From Lachnospiraceae bacterium UBA4316 (lineage in GTDB: Bacteria; Bacillota; Clostridia; Lachnospirales; Lachnospiraceae): a DNA stretch of 13,052 nucleotides. The stretch covers positions 1 to 13,052 of the forward strand of contig DGUG01000154.1 in NCBI GenBank assembly GCA_002394535.1, in the 5' to 3' direction. Under the pieces are notes generated by a model. The model searched no databases, was not told where the DNA came from, and was given only the letters and a program-made list of their open reading frames with translations. Shown piece after piece: positions 6,425 through 13,052 of this stretch. Position 1 is the stretch's first letter. Each line of letters begins with the position of its first letter. The translations under genes were made by a program, and so were the position numbers.

Positions 6425-7666
6425 TCAGATGATCACAACCTCACGGGCAAAATCATGTGCCGGTGTTTTGCCGAACTTAAATACAGCTGCCATATCATAC
6501 ATATTTGCGGCGCGTATATCCTGATTGAAGTAATACATTGCCTCGTCATCAAGAATGGATGCGGCATCGGCAGCTTTACTTATGACAGGAACCATACAGT
6601 TCTCTTTTATTTCCGTAAGAACCGCTGTCGATGACTGTCTGAATCCGAGTATTCTGATATACGGTACTTCGCAGTCCTCAAGATAATCTGCGTAATCGGA
6701 TTTTCTAATACCGAGTAGGATGTGAAGAAGCGCACGGTACACCCTGCTCTTCGTATATTCCTTGGAGTGAACCAGATTTACAAACTCTTCATATCCGGTG
6801 TATTTGCCGAAACTGCTTCTGATACGTCCTGCGATATTTTCGGACACGTCCATATAATCTGTCAGGTTTAGGGCATCTTCCTCTTCTTCGATCGCCTTTG
6901 CAAGCAGCGTATGCAGTTGAATTGAAAAATCATCGGAATTAATCGGAAACGACTGATTTGCAATACCCTGCAGATTACGGTACACATATTTCGGGACAAG
7001 ATGTGCAAAGTTTTCTTTCTTTTCAATCTTTCGTCTTACCGCAAGTGCCGAATATGCATTTCCTGAGGGATCATTATAGTTTCCGCCTGTCCTCTTTATA
7101 CATACCGGTTCTATATCAGATCCCATCATGTCAAGAGACTTGATGTAACGGACAGCAAGCATGTCATTAGGTGCAAAATCATTGCCTGTAACAGTCGCAT
7201 AAGCCTTAGCATATGACATTCCTTCACGAAGGAGTTGTGATATCTTATAGTTTCTGGATGTGGGCGAGTTGGCCCCCTGAGATAAGATATGAAGTCCGGG
7301 ATTATCCTCTTCCGACAGTCCCGCAAGCGAGCGCAGCATATTCAAATCCCCGCATTCACTTCCGAATACTATGCAATCTACGCATCCCATATTGACAATA
7401 GCGGACACTGCACCATGGGCAAAATAGTCTGCCGAAGCTGTCGCGTACATTGCAGGAAGTTCTACTACAAGGTCCGCCCCACCCATAAGAGCCTGTTTGG
7501 TCCTGGCATATTTGTCGCATATAGCCGGAAGCCCGCGCTGCACAAAATCCCCACTCATAACCGCGACAATATAATCTGCTCCGGTAAGCCTTCTTGCCTC
7601 CCGGAGCAGATATTCATGTCCGTTATGAAACGGATTAAGTTCACAAATGCACGCGCATATCTTCAT
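6425..7666 (-). CDS. tmcAL: tRNA(Met) cytidine acetate ligase (TmcAL, YlbM family)
   Basis: The family makes N4-acetylcytidine at the wobble position C34 of elongator tRNA-Met, using ATP to activate free acetate. The protein is 413 residues, typical. The N-terminal nucleotidyltransferase fold carries NPFHNGH (11-17), the HxGH ATP-binding motif. It is followed by MSGDFVQRG, the DKYARTKQAL block, VVELP and FGSECGD, and then NDMLAVRYIKSL in the middle of the protein. The C-terminal half is the helical region typical of the family. One oddity is CACICE before the motif, where relatives often have GIIAEY. It starts seven bases after the PAP2 stop with only a weak GAG ribosome site, so it is probably translationally coupled. 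Its position near rpmF matches ylbM in Bacillus. It lies beside pta, another enzyme of acetate metabolism. Confidence 0.95.
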   Translation of the reverse strand: MKICACICELNPFHNGHEYLLREARRLTGADYIVAVMSGDFVQRGLPAICDKYARTKQALMGGADLVVELPAMYATASADYFAHGAVSAIVNMGCVDCIVFGSECGDLNMLRSLAGLSEEDNPGLHILSQGANSPTSRNYKISQLLREGMSYAKAYATVTGNDFAPNDMLAVRYIKSLDMMGSDIEPVCIKRTGGNYNDPSGNAYSALAVRRKIEKKENFAHLVPKYVYRNLQGIANQSFPINSDDFSIQLHTLLAKAIEEEEDALNLTDYMDVSENIAGRIRSSFGKYTGYEEFVNLVHSKEYTKSRVYRALLHILLGIRKSDYADYLEDCEVPYIRILGFRQSSTAVLTEIKENCMVPVISKAADAASILDDEAMYYFNQDIRAANMYDMAAVFKFGKTPAHDFAREVVII

Positions 7667-7673
7667 TTACAGT

Positions 7674-8636
7674 TCACTCGATTATTTGAGCTTTCTTTTT
7701 ACTTCCGCACACTTTGGTGATGACCATCGGCCATACACTCATGGCAAACAACACCATTATTCCCCGTGCTAACAAATTTCCCCAGTGACCTCCGAGTGCA
7801 GCTACAATTGTTGCGGGAGCAAACAACTCCTTCCATCCGAACATCAGTGCTGCACCGATGCAAGTCAGTATAGGCAGATCCGCTGCGCCTGTGGGAATCT
7901 CATATTTAAGATAGTGTCTGTCCAGATAGCTCCCGAGCAAAAGCCCAAGAAAAGAACCGCAAGCTTTGAACGAATCATTCATCATCTTCTGTGGATCAAC
8001 AAGTAGCTGACCATCCACATAATCCATCGGATACGGCTTGAATACAATATAAACAATTGTCAGTGCTACTGCAAGAACCCCTAACAGCGTAAGGATATCA
8101 AGTGTCTTCTCGTTACCCTCCACTTTTTTCTGTACAATTCCCACAACAATTATGATAATTACTGATTCACATAAACCTATCACCACATCCTGTGGGGTGT
8201 GTACTCCAAGGTAGTTCCTTGAAAAACCGGTCAGTACGATCAATATGCCGCAAAGGATGGAAATCCATCTTCTTTTATCTTTCTGCCATACAGCAGTTGT
8301 CCCGTATGTTACAGTGGCAACCATAGTGTGTCCGCTCGGAAACGAATAACCCGTCGCCGCCACCTTGGAATCTCCGGCCGGTTCAATAAGATCCGATCTT
8401 ATCCATGGTCGATAAGCGCATACCGTAAGCTTGATGATGCCGTTTAATATCTCTCCGATCCCCCATGTAGTTATAAAGCGGTACCCCCATTTCTTGTCCG
8501 CACACCAGAACACAACGAACGGGAAAAAGGGCATGATATCCACCGCAAACTTGGACAGAGCATTAAAAAACTCATCAAATGCTCCACCCGTTGCATTTCT
8601 AATTTCCTGTAGCCACAACAGATACTGAATATCCAT
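7674..8636 (-). CDS. PAP2-family membrane phosphatase with extended C-terminal membrane region
   Basis: Integral membrane protein of the type 2 phosphatidic acid phosphatase superfamily, whose members hydrolyse lipid phosphates such as phosphatidate, phosphatidylglycerophosphate or undecaprenyl diphosphate. All three signature motifs are intact: K69-x6-R76-P77 (KLTVCAYRP), P100-S-G-H103, and S139-R-x5-H146-x3-D150 (SRNYLGVHTPQD). The catalytic pair is expected to be H103 and H146. The core fills about residues 20-175. Residues about 178-315 add several further hydrophobic segments, making the protein (320 residues) longer than ordinary PgpB-like enzymes of about 200-250. The ATG at 8636 has a strong AGGAGG site (8644-8649). 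It lies 34 bases after the lipoprotein gene and 7 bases before tmcAL. The substrate cannot be told from sequence. Confidence 0.93.
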   Translation of the reverse strand: MDIQYLLWLQEIRNATGGAFDEFFNALSKFAVDIMPFFPFVVFWCADKKWGYRFITTWGIGEILNGIIKLTVCAYRPWIRSDLIEPAGDSKVAATGYSFPSGHTMVATVTYGTTAVWQKDKRRWISILCGILIVLTGFSRNYLGVHTPQDVVIGLCESVIIIIVVGIVQKKVEGNEKTLDILTLLGVLAVALTIVYIVFKPYPMDYVDGQLLVDPQKMMNDSFKACGSFLGLLLGSYLDRHYLKYEIPTGAADLPILTCIGAALMFGWKELFAPATIVAALGGHWGNLLARGIMVLFAMSVWPMVITKVCGSKKKAQIIE

Positions 8637-8670
8637 CGTCGGTCCTCCTTGTCATTTTCTCCTCTGCATT

Positions 8671-9870
8671 CTACAACACGGTAAAGGTTTTGAGTGTCTC
8701 CTCGAATGTCTTCTCCAGTTCCTCAACCGTAAGCTCGGATACACCTTCTTGGACAGCAGTTGTAAGATATATGGTGATCGTTTTATCTCCGGCCGGAACG
8801 GCATAACAAATATATCTGAATATACGGCCGTCAGAAATATCCTCATCATAAACCGCTCTCTTGCATGAAATATTATCACCGATTACTGAATCAGATATAT
8901 CAAAAGTCTCTGCATCAGTAAATGACAGAGCTTCGGCAATGGCCTCCCCGGCATCTTCTGTGTCAAAACTATTTACCTTCATTGTTGTTCCGGTCCAGGT
9001 AGCATCAGGCTCAATCTTCAAGTATGATTCTCCGGTATCGTCACCCCCATATGAAAATTTCCGAAGATCATATGTCAGGCTGTAGCCCATCTGACTCGTG
9101 TGAGTATAGAAATTCTCCTCCTCCGGTGTCGGGGGCGCATTCAGTACAGGCTTCGGTGCATAGCCATATTCCTGCCACTGTGTGATATACAATCCGTTTG
9201 TATTGATATATTTGGCAATCTCTTCCTGCCGCAGCTCATCTCCTGTTTCGTCAAGGGTTGCCATTAATTTGTTATACAAACCCGGAAGCGGATCAAAAAG
9301 TTTAATACTTTCCTGCTCGGTCATCGGGAGATCTGCGCCTGTAACCTTGTAATCTCCGTCGCCCGTCTTCTTTAAATGGAATATGCCGGCATCCCATGAA
9401 CCGCTTACAGCCACAAGAGTAGAATTCAGAAGGTTATATCCGCATCTGTTGAATGATCCGTACACAAGAATATCATCCGGGTTTCTGTCATCCGTATGAG
9501 CAACGATCGAATAGGGAATATACACATCAGCTGCATTTTCCCCGTTCATCTCCATAGCCTCAGCGATCATATAGTCGCTTATCACACCAAGATATTCATC
9601 ATCTCCCTGATATTTGTATAACGGTAAAGATTTCGGATCATCATAAGGCGATTCATCTACTGCTTCATCTGCGGGTTCAGTCTCTTCTGCTGCCTGAGCA
9701 TCTTCAGGCTGAGCCTCTTCAACATCTACTGCATCCTCGTCCTTTACGGTCTCCTCCGTGGCAGTCTGGCCATCATCGGCACTCTTATTATTAACTGTAA
9801 TGTTTCCGGTACAGGCTGTAAGCGCTGTGACAACAACTGCACCAACAAGTAATGTAACGATTTTTTTCAT
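8671..9870 (-). CDS. Lipoprotein of unknown function with acidic linker
   Basis: I do not recognise a family with confidence. The 399-residue protein starts MKKIVTLLVGAVVVTALTAC, a lipoprotein signal with lipobox LTAC and Cys20 as the predicted lipidated residue. It should be anchored on the outer face of the membrane. Residues about 30-78 are a low-complexity linker very rich in Glu, Asp and Ala, and are probably unstructured. The rest (about 80-399) looks globular, with conspicuous Tyr, Asp and Gly. The last 120 residues or so (KVNSFDTEDAGEAIAE onward) look like a separate compact domain. No enzyme motif is evident. A good AGAGGAGA site precedes the ATG at 9870. It is first in a probable run with the PAP2 gene and diverges from the hydrolase-fusion lipoprotein, whose post-cysteine sequence it resembles. 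Confidence 0.85.
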   Translation of the reverse strand: MKKIVTLLVGAVVVTALTACTGNITVNNKSADDGQTATEETVKDEDAVDVEEAQPEDAQAAEETEPADEAVDESPYDDPKSLPLYKYQGDDEYLGVISDYMIAEAMEMNGENAADVYIPYSIVAHTDDRNPDDILVYGSFNRCGYNLLNSTLVAVSGSWDAGIFHLKKTGDGDYKVTGADLPMTEQESIKLFDPLPGLYNKLMATLDETGDELRQEEIAKYINTNGLYITQWQEYGYAPKPVLNAPPTPEEENFYTHTSQMGYSLTYDLRKFSYGGDDTGESYLKIEPDATWTGTTMKVNSFDTEDAGEAIAEALSFTDAETFDISDSVIGDNISCKRAVYDEDISDGRIFRYICYAVPAGDKTITIYLTTAVQEGVSELTVEELEKTFEETLKTFTVL

Positions 9871-9906
9871 ATTCGGTATCTCCTCTGATTAAAATGCAAC
9901 ATATCA

Positions 9907-9935
9907 AGTATACACCATTATTGCCGGTTTGTCAG
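9907..9935 (-). promoter_or_regulatory. Promoter of the minus-strand lipoprotein gene
   Basis: On the minus strand, CTGACA (9930-9935) and TATACT (9907-9912) each match the sigma-A consensus at five of six positions and are 17 bases apart. They lie just upstream of the AGAGGAGA ribosome site. The resulting leader would be about 30 bases. Confidence 0.75.
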
Positions 9936-9968
9936 TCAATTCATGCATTAGACCGTGCACAAACCCGG
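9924..9968. repeat. Inverted repeat in the divergent promoter region
   Basis: GGTTTGT (9926-9932) and ACAAACC (9959-9965) are perfect inverted arms. One more C/G step on each side pairs if a bulge is allowed (CCGG...CCCGG). The left arm overlaps the -35 box of the lipoprotein promoter, and the interval contains smaller palindromic bits such as ATGCAT and TGCAC. It could be an operator controlling both divergent genes. A chance 7-base match is also possible. Confidence 0.35.
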
Positions 9969-10010
9969 TCCTCACCTTGTCAAATTTGAACCCAAATGAT
10001 CAAATATATG

Positions 10011-10019
10011 TGCTATGAT
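10011..10019 (+). promoter_or_regulatory. Extended -10 promoter candidate for the hydrolase-fusion gene
   Basis: TGCTATGAT contains TATGAT (10014-10019) with the TG of an extended -10 element one base upstream. No convincing -35 box is found 16-18 bases upstream, which extended -10 promoters can tolerate. The leader would be about 60 bases. Confidence 0.45.
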
Positions 10020-10073
10020 ATACAAGTTAAAATCAGTTTCACTTTCGGTTTTGTAAAATACGATAATGGTTGG

Positions 10074-10079
10074 AAGGAG
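10074..10079 (+). promoter_or_regulatory. Ribosome binding site that fixes the fusion lipoprotein start
   Basis: AAGGAG lies six bases before the ATG at 10086 and nine before the next ATG at 10089. Starting here puts the lipobox at residues 22-25, where a signal peptide needs it. A longer in-frame start at 9996 would put some 55 residues before the lipidated cysteine and has no such site. Confidence 0.85.
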
Positions 10080-10085
10080 TCTGAC

Positions 10086-12101
10086 ATGATGCACGGAAAT
10101 AATATAAGAAAATATATGGTGGAAGCATGTATCTTATGCTGTATGATTCTGACTGGATGTAATTATAACATCACCATCAACAATAATACCGGCAAAACAG
10201 GCAATGAATCTTCAACCATTGATTATTCGGATAAGAATAACTGGGCATACTACGAAGCCGGGGATGACAAACCTGCTGACCTGTTTATAATATGTCCGAC
10301 TGTTGACACCAAAGATGAGTATAATATGTCAATGGATGATGAGACTATAAAAGAAAACTTCATTGGCGCACTAAACATGGAACGCGGCATCTACGAAGGC
10401 AGTACGCGAATGTTTGCACCCTTTTACAGGCAGGCCTCGTTGAAGGTTTATGGTCTTGGTGCATCCGAATGGGAACCCTACCTTGCAACTGCATACGAAG
10501 ATGTTTCCGATGCCTTTTCTTATTATCTTGAAAACGAGAACAATGACCGCCCGATTATTCTTGCAGGCTTTTCTCAGGGTGCGGACATGTGCTACCGCCT
10601 TCTTGAAGAATACTTTGACGACAGCAGCCTTGCCGACCGTCTTGTGGCTGTATACGCATTAGGATGGCCGTGTACCCGTGATCTTGTGGAAAAATACCCC
10701 CAGATAAAACCTGCAACAGGCGCTACAGATACCGGAGTGGTTATAAGCTTTGACTGTGAGGATCCCGAGGTTTTTGAAACATTTATCACTCCCGCGGGGA
10801 CAAAATCATATTCAATCAATCCGCTCAATTGGAAAACAGACAGTACGCCCGCCTCCAAAGAAGAGAATATTGGCGCCTGCTTTACCGACTACAGCGGACA
10901 GATTAAAAAAGCTCAGCGTAATCTGTGCGGATGCTATATAGACGAAGATCGGGGAGTCGTTAAAGTCACGGATATTGATCCGTCTGATTACCCTCCTGTT
11001 ATCCCCAATCTTCCCGATGGTGCGTATCACATTTATGATTATCAGTTTTTCTACAGAAATCTGCAACAAAACGTGGAAGACAGAGTAAATGCCTACATAG
11101 CCTCTCTTTCTCCCCGGGAAGATACAATAGATGAAGGGGTAGACACCGAATGTGAGATAACCGGTTATAACAGTATTCCGGCAAATGAGCGGTCATATTT
11201 TCTTGAAGCAGGTGATAAGGTTGCCGTGCTCTCCCCCTCTGCCATTCCCAGCCGTAAACAGGTTGATGATACAATCGAAGGTCTAAGAGACTGGGGCTTT
11301 GAACCTGTGGAGGGGAAGTATGTAAGTCCCGACACAAGAACACTTAATGATGTAATTGATGATTTCGAATGGGCTCTGTCCGACCCTTCGATTAAAGCGA
11401 TTTTCTGCGTACGGGGCGGCTACGGCGCTTCGCAGGTTATGGACAGTGTTCCTCTTGATATTATAAAACAGGCAAACAAGCCGATCATCGGCTACAGTGA
11501 TATTACTGTATATCATTCCGCATGGACTGCATCTTCTCTTGAGTCGGTTCACGGATGTATGAGTGCAACCTTTACGTCTCTTCCGACAGAATGCGCCAAA
11601 GCCGAATATAATATGCTAAAGGGAAGGATTCCTGTCTACAAGTGCACTTCCGCCGAGCCCGGAGTGGACGGTGATGCTACAGGCGTCCTGATAGGTGGCA
11701 ATCTTTCCACCTTTACATCTGTGCTTAATACAGAATACGACTGCACTAAAATAAATGAGCCTTATATACTGTTTATTGAGGACGTAGGTGAAGATATCCA
11801 GCACCTCCATCGCTATCTTACAATATTAAAACATTACGGTGTTCTGGACAATGCCTCGGCTATTATCTTCGGTGAGTGGACAGGACTTCCGGCGGACGGG
11901 TCCGGTAATTTCGGAGCCACAAGAGGTGGCAAATACGAATCGGTTGCCGATATGATAAGACGTGAATTCCTGACAGATATAAATGTCCCGGTTGCCTTCG
12001 GATTCCCGTCAGGGCACGGGGATACAAACTATCCGCTCCTAATGGGAAGATGTGCACACATCACGGTTACCGGTAACGAGTACACCATTGAATGGCAGTA
12101 A
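10086..12101 (+). CDS. Two-domain surface lipoprotein: DUF3089 alpha/beta-hydrolase fused to S66 LD-carboxypeptidase
   Basis: Predicted 671-residue lipoprotein. A short signal ends in lipobox LTGC with Cys25 lipidated, followed by the Asn-rich stretch NYNITINNN. Domain 1 (about 53-338) matches DUF3089, an alpha/beta-hydrolase-like family of unknown substrate. It opens with WAYYEAGDDKPADLFIICP, has the nucleophile elbow GFSQG with Ser163, and ends around YHIYDYQFFYRNL with His315, a likely catalytic histidine. A linker follows (about 339-375). Domain 2 (about 376-671) is a full-length S66 serine carboxypeptidase of the LdcA/MccF type: GDKVAVLSPSA, FCVRGGYGASQ, GYSD with Ser471, LFIEDVGE with Glu565, and GFPSGHGDTNYPLLMG with His644, which together form the expected Ser-Glu-His triad. 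S66 enzymes trim D-amino acids from murein tetrapeptides or inactivate peptide-nucleotide antibiotics and are usually cytoplasmic, so a lipid-anchored outer location is unusual. Either ATG (10086 or 10089) could be the start. Confidence 0.92.
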   Translation: MMHGNNIRKYMVEACILCCMILTGCNYNITINNNTGKTGNESSTIDYSDKNNWAYYEAGDDKPADLFIICPTVDTKDEYNMSMDDETIKENFIGALNMERGIYEGSTRMFAPFYRQASLKVYGLGASEWEPYLATAYEDVSDAFSYYLENENNDRPIILAGFSQGADMCYRLLEEYFDDSSLADRLVAVYALGWPCTRDLVEKYPQIKPATGATDTGVVISFDCEDPEVFETFITPAGTKSYSINPLNWKTDSTPASKEENIGACFTDYSGQIKKAQRNLCGCYIDEDRGVVKVTDIDPSDYPPVIPNLPDGAYHIYDYQFFYRNLQQNVEDRVNAYIASLSPREDTIDEGVDTECEITGYNSIPANERSYFLEAGDKVAVLSPSAIPSRKQVDDTIEGLRDWGFEPVEGKYVSPDTRTLNDVIDDFEWALSDPSIKAIFCVRGGYGASQVMDSVPLDIIKQANKPIIGYSDITVYHSAWTASSLESVHGCMSATFTSLPTECAKAEYNMLKGRIPVYKCTSAEPGVDGDATGVLIGGNLSTFTSVLNTEYDCTKINEPYILFIEDVGEDIQHLHRYLTILKHYGVLDNASAIIFGEWTGLPADGSGNFGATRGGKYESVADMIRREFLTDINVPVAFGFPSGHGDTNYPLLMGRCAHITVTGNEYTIEWQ

Positions 12102-12120
12102 CTTGCGCAGGCTGTTCTCC
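12102..12120. other. Short convergent intergenic gap without a visible terminator
   Basis: Only 19 bases separate the stops of the fusion lipoprotein (plus) and the UPF0210 gene (minus). I see no hairpin with a T-run here for either strand, so transcripts may overlap at their 3' ends. Confidence 0.6.
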
Positions 12121-13052
12121 CTAATTCTTAAAACTGTGTATAGGTGCCGGAATACGTCCTTTGCGGTTAATAAACTCCTGACATGAAAAGTTATTGACCG
12201 CCATTATGGGCGCATGCCCCAACAGTCCTCCATACTCCACCGTGTCTCCCACATTTTTACCTTTTGCGGGACACAGTCTTACTGCGGTGGTTTTCTGATT
12301 GACCATTCCTATTGCCATCTCATCGGCTATGATGCCTGAAATAGTTGCCGCACTTGTATCTCCGGGTATGGCTATCATATCAAGGCCTACCGAACATACG
12401 CATGTCATGGCCTCAAGTTTTTCGATGGTGAGTGCTCCGGCTTCAGCCGCATCGATCATTCCCTGGTCTTCGGATACGGGAATAAAAGCCCCCGACAATC
12501 CTCCGACATATGAACTTGCCATTACGCCGCCCTTTTTAACCTGATCATTTAGAAGTGCAAGGGCAGCTGTAGTTCCCGGTGCTCCGGCCTTCTCAAGACC
12601 CATTTCACACAGAATATCCGCAACGGAATCTCCGATCGCGGGAGTAGGTGCCAAGGAAAGATCAACTATGCCGAACGGGACATTAAGACGCCTTGATGCT
12701 TCCTTGGCAACAAGCTGACCGACACGCGTTACTTTAAATGCGGTCTTCTTGATCGTCTCGCACAACTCTTCGAAACCCTTGCCTTTAGTATCGGCAACCG
12801 CGCGTCTAACTACTCCGGGTCCGGATACTCCCACATTGATCACGGCATCACCTTCTGTCACACCGTGGAAAGCACCTGCCATAAACGGATTATCATCCGG
12901 AGCATTACAGAATACTACAAGCTTGGCACACCCTATATCCGACTTCTCCGATGTTTCCTTGATTATCTGCCCCATCAGCCTGACCGCATCCATATCAATT
13001 CCGCATCTTGTTGATCCTACGTTTACTGATGAACAAACAAGGTTTGTTGAGC
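12121..13052 (-). CDS. UPF0210 / PFL family (DUF711) protein, N-terminal part outside the window
   Basis: The reading frame is open to the right edge and ends at the TAG at 12121-12123. About 310 C-terminal residues are visible of a family usually near 450. The sequence entering from the edge reads [18 protein letters not shown]. It is followed by [26 protein letters not shown] (written here in part), [47 protein letters not shown] and [11 protein letters not shown], all characteristic of UPF0210. An internal ATG at 12993 is not the real start, because the conserved family sequence continues upstream of it. The structure resembles glycyl-radical (pyruvate formate-lyase-like) barrels, but no biochemical role is established. 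In many genomes a small ACT-domain gene (UPF0237) sits directly upstream; that position is beyond the edge. It converges on the fusion lipoprotein gene. Confidence 0.94.
   Translation of the reverse strand, partial: STNLVCSSVNVGSTRCGIDMDAVRLMGQIIKETSEKSDIGCAKLVVFCNAPDDNPFMAGAFHGVTEGDAVINVGVSGPGVVRRAVADTKGKGFEELCETIKKTAFKVTRVGQLVAKEASRRLNVPFGIVDLSLAPTPAIGDSVADILCEMGLEKAGAPGTTAALALLNDQVKKGGVMASSYVGGLSGAFIPVSEDQGMIDAAEAGALTIEKLEAMTCVCSVGLDMIAIPGDTSAATISGIIADEMAIGMVNQKTTAVRLCPAKGKNVGDTVEYGGLLGHAPIMAVNNFSCQEFINRKGRIPAPIHSFKN

Noticed and set aside
9996..10085. Longer N-terminus for the fusion lipoprotein starting at 9996
   Set aside because: It would put some 55 residues ahead of the lipidated cysteine and overlap the likely -10 element. 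The AAGGAG site clearly serves the ATG at 10086 or 10089.
12066..12077. Perfect 12-base palindrome GTTACCGGTAAC
   Set aside because: It lies inside the coding end of the fusion lipoprotein with no T-run after it, so it is unlikely to be a terminator and probably arises by chance.
1..13052. CRISPR arrays, insertion sequences, prophage genes, tRNA or rRNA genes
   Set aside because: I looked for repeated units, transposase or integrase motifs and tRNA-like stretches, and saw none.

Overview
The window looks like chromosomal core DNA from a Gram-positive Clostridia, most likely a member of the Lachnospiraceae (a Butyrivibrio/Roseburia-type relative). That is an inference from three things: the gene order rpmF-plsX-acpP-rnc-smc next to pta and tmcAL, strong AGGAGG-type ribosome sites, and the RpmF sequence, which begins MSICPKNKSSK and has four zinc cysteines. 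Base composition is moderate (low-to-mid 40s % GC by eye). I see no mobile elements, CRISPR arrays, tRNAs or rRNAs, and no gene-free stretch longer than about 300 bases.

Layout. Nearly everything from 1 to 9870 is on the minus strand, so transcription runs from high to low coordinates. First comes an envelope/acetate block: an unrecognised lipoprotein with an acidic linker (9870-8671), a PAP2-family membrane phosphatase with a long membrane extension (8636-7674), tmcAL for tRNA-Met acetylcytidine synthesis (7666-6425), and pta for acetyl phosphate (6263-5262). Next is a housekeeping block: rpmF (5144-4965) with a consensus sigma-A promoter and its own terminator, then plsX (4828-3818), acpP (3803-3573), rnc (3481-2777) and smc (from 2777, running off the left edge). 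This joins fatty-acid/phospholipid initiation (PlsX and ACP) to RNA processing and chromosome condensation, a familiar Firmicutes arrangement. Unusually, neither acetate kinase (ackA) nor the yceD/DUF177 gene lies between pta and rpmF; only 117 bases separate the two genes.

The right part is accessory in character. On the plus strand (10086-12101), diverging from the lipoprotein gene across a 215-base promoter region, is a 671-residue lipoprotein. It joins a DUF3089-type alpha/beta-hydrolase domain to a complete S66 (LdcA/MccF-type) LD-carboxypeptidase domain, and the predicted catalytic residues are visible in both. It and the divergent lipoprotein share the pattern C-x-x-N-I-T-[IV]-N-N right after the lipidated cysteine. 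Convergent with it, and cut by the right edge, is a UPF0210/PFL-family (DUF711) gene of unknown function.

The part most worth following up is the divergent lipoprotein pair plus the PAP2 phosphatase. Together they look like a small cell-envelope module: two lipoproteins with matching N-termini, one carrying two hydrolase domains, and a lipid-phosphate phosphatase. That functional link is inferred from position and motifs, not shown by the sequence.
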